From: Nitrospirota bacterium
GTDB taxonomy: Bacteria > Nitrospirota > Nitrospiria > Nitrospirales > NS-4
NCBI GenBank assembly: GCA_005877525.1
Contig: VBON01000045.1
Span: 11,160-20,326 of the forward strand
Length of the DNA: 9,167 nt
Direction of reading: 5' to 3'
Numbering within the stretch: position 1 is the stretch's first letter; every line of letters begins with the position of its first letter. The position numbers were made by a program, and so were the translations under genes. Under the pieces are notes generated by a model. The model saw nothing but the letters and a program-made list of their open reading frames with translations, was not told the origin of the DNA and did no database searches. Shown piece by piece: positions 5,072 through 9,167 of this stretch.

Positions 5072-6694
5072 ATGGTGAATCTGCTACCCCTGATCCAGGA
5101 CTACATCCCGCTCTTCGGGGTGATTTTGATCCGGGTGGCGGGGATTGTGGTCGCCATACCGGCCTTCAGCAGTCGCTCCGTGCCGCTCCATGTACGGATC
5201 GGGTTACTGATCGGCTTCACGGTGATCCTATTTCCGATCGTGTCTGATCAAATGCGGCCTCTCAGTCTCTCATGGCCACAAGTCGTGCCGCTGCTGTTCA
5301 CCGAATTCATGGTCGGGATGGTGCTGGGCTTCGCCATCAGCTTCGTGATGAACGCGTTCATCATCGCGGGGGAACTCATTGGCATCCAGATGGGCATCAA
5401 TCTTATCAGCGCTCTCGATCCTGTCGCCGGTGGGCAGGTTCCGATTCTGGGGCAGTTCATGGGCCTGCTGGGGATGCTGATCTTCCTGGCGATCGACGGC
5501 CATCACATGATGTTTGAGGCCCTGGTCGCAAGTTTTCAACTCGTTCCGCCCATGCACGTCCACTTCAGCGGTTTCCTCGTGGAAAGCGTCCTGAAACTCG
5601 GCCTCGGTATGTTCGTGCTCGCGTTGAAGGTGGGGGCGCCCGTCATGACCGCTGTGTTCATCGTCACCTTGGGAATGGGAATTCTCGGCCGGACCATTCC
5701 GCAACTGAATGTCATGCTCAACAATGTTCCGATCACGATTGGGGTCGGACTGCTCGTGTTTGGGTTGTCGTTACCGTTGTTCGGATCCATCGCGGAGTCC
5801 AATTTGAGAGGCATTGGACCGACACTTCACACAAGCCGGAGAGCGTACCGAACAAGCGACTACGCGGCGACGCGAGGACGCGCGCCGCAAGGGCCAAGTC
5901 GCGAGCAGCCGCGAGGTCTCCATCGCCACTTCGCTGACGGCCACTGTCGCCGCGGGGAGTTTCATGGGCGTGTACGCCATAGGCCTGTTAACCACGACGA
6001 TGCAACGATGGCTCGCTGCAGCCGGCACCACCTCCCTGACCGAAAGTACCTTGCCGACGCTTGCAATGCACGTTGGCCGCGACATTCTTGCCGTTGTGAT
6101 CCCGTTCGGACTGCTCCTGGTGGGACTGGCCGTGGGCGCGCATATCCTCCAGACCGGCTGGGTCTGGTCGACGGAACGGCTGCAATGGGACCTGACGCGC
6201 TTGAGTCCGATGGCGGGGCTCAAGCGGCTCCTCTCGCTGCGCGCTCTCATGGAGCTTCCGAAGTCCCTGTTCAAAATCGGGATTGTGACGGGATTGGTCT
6301 ATTGGAATCTCAAGGACGAGGTCCTGGCATTGCCTCTCATGCTCCAGATGGAGCCGCAGGCGGTGTTGTTCCAGGCTGGGCGCTTGGCGTGGTCATTGAC
6401 CCTCTGGATCGCCGGCGCGCTCGGCGTCCTGGCGCGAATGACACGCGAAGAGGTCAAGCGGGAGCAGCGGGAAACGGAAGGCGATCCATTGATCCGGTCC
6501 CGCATCCGAACTCTTCAGCGCGAAAGGGCCCGGCGTCGCATGATGCAGGAAGTGCCGAAAGCCGATGTGGTGATCACGAATCCCACCCATCTGGCGGTCG
6601 CTTTAAAGTACGACGGCATACGAATGGCAGCGCCTACGGTCGTGGCCAAAGGGGCGGGTTACATTGCCGAGCGCATCCGGCAGGTGGCGGCTGA
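5072..6694 (+). CDS. fliR: Flagellar export gate protein FliR; frame lacks its normal stop and runs into flhB
   Basis: FliR is the single-copy subunit that, with FliP and FliQ, forms the export channel and contacts FlhB. Residues 1 to about 258 (to roughly base 5850) are typical FliR. They include IRVAGIVVAIPAFSSRSVPL, LGFAISFVMNAFIIAGELIG, QMGINLISALDPVAGGQVP, the helix block ending GRTIPQLNVMLNNVPITIG and a final LPLFGSIAESNLRG. The family normally ends about 25 residues after LPLF, but no stop occurs there. The frame stays open to a TGA at 6694, giving a 540-residue reading whose last ~290 residues are just flhB read out of frame, rich in Arg, Gly and His, with no membrane helices. A +1 shift between 5808 and about 5838 would make a FliR-FlhB fusion. 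The Shine-Dalgarno is weak; coupling to fliQ is likely. Confidence 0.85.
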   Translation: MVNLLPLIQDYIPLFGVILIRVAGIVVAIPAFSSRSVPLHVRIGLLIGFTVILFPIVSDQMRPLSLSWPQVVPLLFTEFMVGMVLGFAISFVMNAFIIAGELIGIQMGINLISALDPVAGGQVPILGQFMGLLGMLIFLAIDGHHMMFEALVASFQLVPPMHVHFSGFLVESVLKLGLGMFVLALKVGAPVMTAVFIVTLGMGILGRTIPQLNVMLNNVPITIGVGLLVFGLSLPLFGSIAESNLRGIGPTLHTSRRAYRTSDYAATRGRAPQGPSREQPRGLHRHFADGHCRRGEFHGRVRHRPVNHDDATMARCSRHHLPDRKYLADACNARWPRHSCRCDPVRTAPGGTGRGRAYPPDRLGLVDGTAAMGPDALESDGGAQAAPLAARSHGASEVPVQNRDCDGIGLLESQGRGPGIASHAPDGAAGGVVPGWALGVVIDPLDRRRARRPGANDTRRGQAGAAGNGRRSIDPVPHPNSSARKGPASHDAGSAESRCGDHESHPSGGRFKVRRHTNGSAYGRGQRGGLHCRAHPAGGG

Positions 6695-6839
6695 GCACGG
6701 CGTCCCGATCATCGAAAACAAACCATTGGCGAGAAGTCTTCATAAGCTGGTGGACCTGGGGCGGGAAATCCCCTCGGAGCTCTATCAGGCGGTGGCTGAG
6801 ATCCTCGCGTTGGTATTGCGCTCGAAAGGACGGCTGTAG
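5814..6839 (+). CDS. flhB: Flagellar export switch protein FlhB
   Basis: FlhB controls the switch of export substrate from rod/hook to filament proteins and helps open the FliPQR channel. The 341-residue product has the conserved N-terminus (GERTEQATTRRREDARRKGQ), four membrane helices within about residues 30-210 and a cytoplasmic tail. The autocleavage motif NPTH is at residues 256-259, within DVVITNPTHLAVALKYD, and the tail goes on through VVAKGAGYIAERIR and IIENKPLARSLHKLVD. Thus the self-cleaving switch is intact. The only start that keeps the N-terminus is the TTG at 5814; a TGA at 5805 blocks this frame further upstream. GAGAGG at 5806-5811 is only two bases away, a poor spacing. The whole start lies inside the open fliR frame, so FlhB may be made from an overlap or as the second half of a fusion. 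Confidence 0.92.
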   Translation: MDRHFTQAGERTEQATTRRREDARRKGQVASSREVSIATSLTATVAAGSFMGVYAIGLLTTTMQRWLAAAGTTSLTESTLPTLAMHVGRDILAVVIPFGLLLVGLAVGAHILQTGWVWSTERLQWDLTRLSPMAGLKRLLSLRALMELPKSLFKIGIVTGLVYWNLKDEVLALPLMLQMEPQAVLFQAGRLAWSLTLWIAGALGVLARMTREEVKREQRETEGDPLIRSRIRTLQRERARRRMMQEVPKADVVITNPTHLAVALKYDGIRMAAPTVVAKGAGYIAERIRQVAAEHGVPIIENKPLARSLHKLVDLGREIPSELYQAVAEILALVLRSKGRL

Positions 6840-6885
6840 GGATGAAGCCTCGCGCGTCAAGCCCCCTAGCACGAATCGAGCCTCT

Positions 6886-6891
6886 AGGAAG
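6886..6891 (+). promoter_or_regulatory. Shine-Dalgarno fixing the original flhA start
   Basis: AGGAAG lies six to nine bases before the ATG at 6896, good spacing for ribosome binding. No comparable site serves the in-frame GTG at 6949. This supports 6896 as the genuine start of flhA even though it is out of frame with the body of the gene. Confidence 0.65.
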
Positions 6892-6895
6892 TAGT

Positions 6896-6985
6896 ATGGC
6901 GAACACGACGGCGGAACCCAAGATCCTCGGGCCGGACTGGATGAAGAAGTGCTGTCGGTCAGCGTCGTCGGCATTCTCATGGTGA
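6896..6985 (+). pseudogene. flhA: Displaced 5' end of flhA (out of frame with the rest)
   Basis: This 29-codon frame starts with an ATG behind a good Shine-Dalgarno and reads MANTTAEPKILGPDWMKK. It then runs into an unlike Cys/Ser-rich tail and a TGA at 6983-6985. The first 18 residues look like the short hydrophilic segment that precedes the first membrane helix in FlhA. The FlhA helix (VLSVSVVGILMVM) continues at once in the -1 frame from 6949. Restoring one base in the AAGAAGTG stretch at 6944-6951 (for example a second G at 6949) joins the two parts perfectly into a 704-residue FlhA. The alternatives are a -1 ribosomal shift or an independent leader peptide; I consider the indel most likely. 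Confidence 0.7.
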
Positions 6986-9009
6986 TGCTGCTTCCTTTGC
7001 CGCGCCTGATTCTGGACCTGCTGCTGAGTCTCAGCATCACATTGTCAGTGGTGATTCTGCTCGTCTCGATGCACGTGCGCCGCCCGCTGGAGTTCTCTGC
7101 CTTTCCTTCGATCCTCTTAGTGGGGACCCTGCTGCGGTTCTCCCTGAACATCGCGGCCACCCGGTTGATCCTCCTGCACGGGAACGAAGGCCAGGGCGCC
7201 GCGGGAGACGTTATCAAAGCGTTCGGCAATTTCGTCATGGGCGGAAACTATACGGTCGGCATTGTGGTGTTCTCCATCCTGGTCATCGTCAATTTCGTCG
7301 TGATCACCAAAGGCGCCGGCCGTATCGCAGAAGTCGCGGCGCGCTTCACGTTGGATGCCATGCCGGGCAAACAGATGAGCATCGACGCGGATTTGAACGC
7401 AGGACTCATCAATGAAGGCGAAGCCCGACGACGCCGGAAGGAGATCGCTGATGAGGCGGATTTCTACGGCGCGATGGATGGCGCAAGTAAATTCGTCCGA
7501 GGCGACGCGATCGCCGCCGTGATCATCATCATGGTCAACATCATCGGCGGGCTCGCAATTGGGGTGCTCCAGCAAGGCCTCAGCCTGGTGCAGGCCGCTC
7601 AAAACTATACCATTCTGACGGTTGGCGAGGGCTTGGTGGCGCAAGTTCCCGCGTTGCTCATGTCCACCGCCTCAGGCCTGATCGTCACCCGTGCGGCGTC
7701 CGAATCGAATCTCGGCGCTGACATCGCGCGTCAGGTGCTGATGAATCCGAAGACGATCGGAACCGCCGCGGGGCTTCTGGCCATCCTCGGGTTGATTCCC
7801 GGGCTTCCGCACACCGCCTTCTTATTTCTTGCTGCGCTGCTGGGCGGCCTTGCCTATCAGCTCCGCAACACGACCCAAGAATCTGAGCTCGCGCTGGCCG
7901 GAGCGATGGAATCTCCGGGAGCATCGGGCACGGCCATCGGGGGCGCGGCCAAACCTACGGATATGCTCGAGACGCCCGCGCCCGTGGATCTCATGGAGCT
8001 GCAAGTCGGCTATGGCTTGATCGGTTTGGTGGACGGGGATCGGGGCGGAGAACTCCTGGAACGGATCAAAGCCATCCGCAAACAAATCGCGCAGGATTTG
8101 GGTTTCATGGCGCCTCCCATTCATATCCGCGACAACCTGCAGCTGCGACCAAATGGCTATACGATCCTGATCAAAGGGGCCGAGTTGGTGCGCGGCGAAG
8201 TCATGATGGGGCACGTGCTCGCAATCGATCCTGGGACCGCCGAGAAAGGCCTCGAAGGGATCGCAACGCGAGAGCCGTGTTTCGGATTACCGGCCCTGTG
8301 GGTCCCGGATTCCAAGCGGGAGCAGGCCCAACTGATGGGCTACACGGTTGTCGATCTCGCCTCGGTGATTACCACGCATCTCACGGAACTGATTCGCGGG
8401 CACGCGCACGAACTGCTCGGTCGCCAGGAGACCCAGGCGCTCCTCGATCGGATGGCGAAGGTCGCCCCCAAGGTCGTGGAAGAGTTGATCCCGCAGGCCA
8501 TCACGCTGGGCGGGTTGGTCCGCGTGCTCTGCAATCTTCTGCGTGAGCGGGTGCCGATTCGCGATTTGAGGACGATCCTCGAGACCGTCGCCGACTATGC
8601 GCCGGCGACCAAGGATGTCGACGCCCTGACCGAGTACGTCCGTCAAGCCCTGTCGCGCACCATCACGCACCAACATCTGGGGGGCGATGGCGCGCTGAGC
8701 GTGATCAGTTTGGATCCTATGCTGGACCGCCAGCTCGCCGAAGCGATCCAACCTCATGCCCAAGGGGCCTATCTCTCAATCGCGCCCAGCCTCGCGCAGC
8801 GGGTTCAGGGAGCGATCAAGCAAGCGGCGGAGCGGGCGATCAGCCGGGGAGTTCAGCCGGTGCTGCTCTGCTCGCCGCCGTTGCGTCCCCATTTGCGGCG
8901 GTTGATCGAGCGGGGACTTTCAACGCTCCCGGTGCTCTCACTCAATGAAGTGGAGGGGCAGGTCCGCCTGCAGTCGCTCGAGATTGTGAGGATCGCTGAT
9001 GCAAATTAA
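6949..9009 (+). CDS. flhA: Flagellar export gate protein FlhA (main open frame; N-terminus frameshifted)
   Basis: FlhA forms a nonameric ring below FliPQR. Its membrane part conducts ions, and its cytoplasmic domain receives chaperone-substrate complexes. From the in-frame GTG the product has 686 residues. The membrane region covers about 1-310, with the FHIPEP signature: ITKGAGRIAEVAARFTLDAM, then PGKQMSIDADLNAGLI, with MPGKQMS at residues 138-144. The ADFYGAMDGASKFVRGDAIA loop follows. The cytoplasmic domain runs from about 335 to the end and includes MELQVGYGLIGLVD, LGFMAPPIHIRDNL and RVLCNLLRERVPIRDLRTIL. Everything downstream of 6949 is intact. The GTG start would begin almost directly in the first membrane helix and has no Shine-Dalgarno. 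The genuine start is probably the ATG at 6896, separated by a one-base frameshift. The stop overlaps flhF by 11 bases. Confidence 0.93.
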   Translation: MLSVSVVGILMVMLLPLPRLILDLLLSLSITLSVVILLVSMHVRRPLEFSAFPSILLVGTLLRFSLNIAATRLILLHGNEGQGAAGDVIKAFGNFVMGGNYTVGIVVFSILVIVNFVVITKGAGRIAEVAARFTLDAMPGKQMSIDADLNAGLINEGEARRRRKEIADEADFYGAMDGASKFVRGDAIAAVIIIMVNIIGGLAIGVLQQGLSLVQAAQNYTILTVGEGLVAQVPALLMSTASGLIVTRAASESNLGADIARQVLMNPKTIGTAAGLLAILGLIPGLPHTAFLFLAALLGGLAYQLRNTTQESELALAGAMESPGASGTAIGGAAKPTDMLETPAPVDLMELQVGYGLIGLVDGDRGGELLERIKAIRKQIAQDLGFMAPPIHIRDNLQLRPNGYTILIKGAELVRGEVMMGHVLAIDPGTAEKGLEGIATREPCFGLPALWVPDSKREQAQLMGYTVVDLASVITTHLTELIRGHAHELLGRQETQALLDRMAKVAPKVVEELIPQAITLGGLVRVLCNLLRERVPIRDLRTILETVADYAPATKDVDALTEYVRQALSRTITHQHLGGDGALSVISLDPMLDRQLAEAIQPHAQGAYLSIAPSLAQRVQGAIKQAAERAISRGVQPVLLCSPPLRPHLRRLIERGLSTLPVLSLNEVEGQVRLQSLEIVRIADAN

Positions 9010-9167
9010 GACCTTCCGCGCACTCGACATGCGTGACGCTTTGCGGGCGGTCAAGGAAGAACTGGGTCCTGACGCCGTGATTCTCTCCACCCGAGAGGTG
9101 AAAAGCGGCGGGGGAGCATTCGGCCTCTTCAGCCGTTCTGTGGTGGAAGTCACCGCGGCCGTGGACC
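8999..9167 (+). CDS. flhF: Flagellar SRP-type GTPase FlhF, N-terminal part (cut by the window end)
   Basis: FlhF is a relative of Ffh and FtsY that recruits early flagellar parts to the cell pole and helps set flagellar number with FlhG. Only 56 codons are present. They read MQIKTFRALDMRDALRAVKE, then ELGPDAVILSTREVKSGGGA and FGLFSRSVVEVTAAVD, a very typical FlhF B-domain N-terminus. The GTPase NG domain would lie beyond the window. The ATG at 8999 lies within the last codons of flhA and is preceded by GAGGA at 8988-8992, six bases away. Its presence suggests polar flagellation and is consistent with flhG and fliA following downstream, which I cannot see. Confidence 0.93.
   Translation, partial: MQIKTFRALDMRDALRAVKEELGPDAVILSTREVKSGGGAFGLFSRSVVEVTAAVD

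Noticed and set aside
5805..5807. TGA as the natural end of FliR after an upstream indel
   Set aside because: This would end FliR only about seven residues after LPLF, shorter than usual, while the open frame past it (ESNLRGIGPTL) still resembles a FliR tail. Possible, but less likely than a fusion or overlap.

Overview
The window is a continuous block of flagellar genes, all on the + strand. It runs from the end of the hook protein gene flgE, through fliL-fliM-fliN-fliO-fliP-fliQ-fliR-flhB-flhA, into the first 56 codons of flhF. Together these encode the hook, the stator-associated protein FliL, two C-ring (switch) proteins, every membrane protein of the flagellar type III export gate, and the start of the SRP-type GTPase FlhF that places flagella at the cell pole. 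No tRNA, rRNA, CRISPR array or transposase was seen.

The DNA is GC-rich. Three things suggest a Gram-negative environmental bacterium: the gene order, a sigma-54 type promoter, and a dispersed intergenic palindrome beginning GTGTCATTCTGAGCG. I lean towards a Nitrospirota (Nitrospira-like) genome, but this rests on general resemblance and is only moderately secure.

Layout: (1) 1-1290, 3' part of flgE, with an extra domain in its outer region. (2) 1291-1614, the only long non-coding stretch. It holds a hairpin after flgE, a cluster of TGAC/GTCA boxes, and a close match to a -24/-12 sigma-54 promoter just ahead of fliL. (3) 1615-3540, fliL-fliM-fliN, joined by short overlaps. (4) 3546-3613, a 68-bp imperfect palindrome (REP/MITE-like) between fliN and fliO. 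(5) 3636-6839, fliO-P-Q-R-flhB, mostly coupled by 4-base GTGA overlaps. (6) 6896-9009, flhA. (7) 8999-end, flhF.

The most notable features are two reading-frame anomalies about 1.1 kb apart in the export-gate genes. FliR has no stop codon where the family normally ends. Its frame stays open for about 880 bases inside flhB, and a +1 shift in a 30-base stretch would join the two into one FliR-FlhB fusion. In flhA, a well-placed Shine-Dalgarno and ATG at 6896 encode a plausible FlhA N-terminus, but in a different frame from the rest of the gene; one missing base near 6949 explains this. These may be sequencing or assembly indels, real mutations, or recoding. The sequence alone cannot decide.
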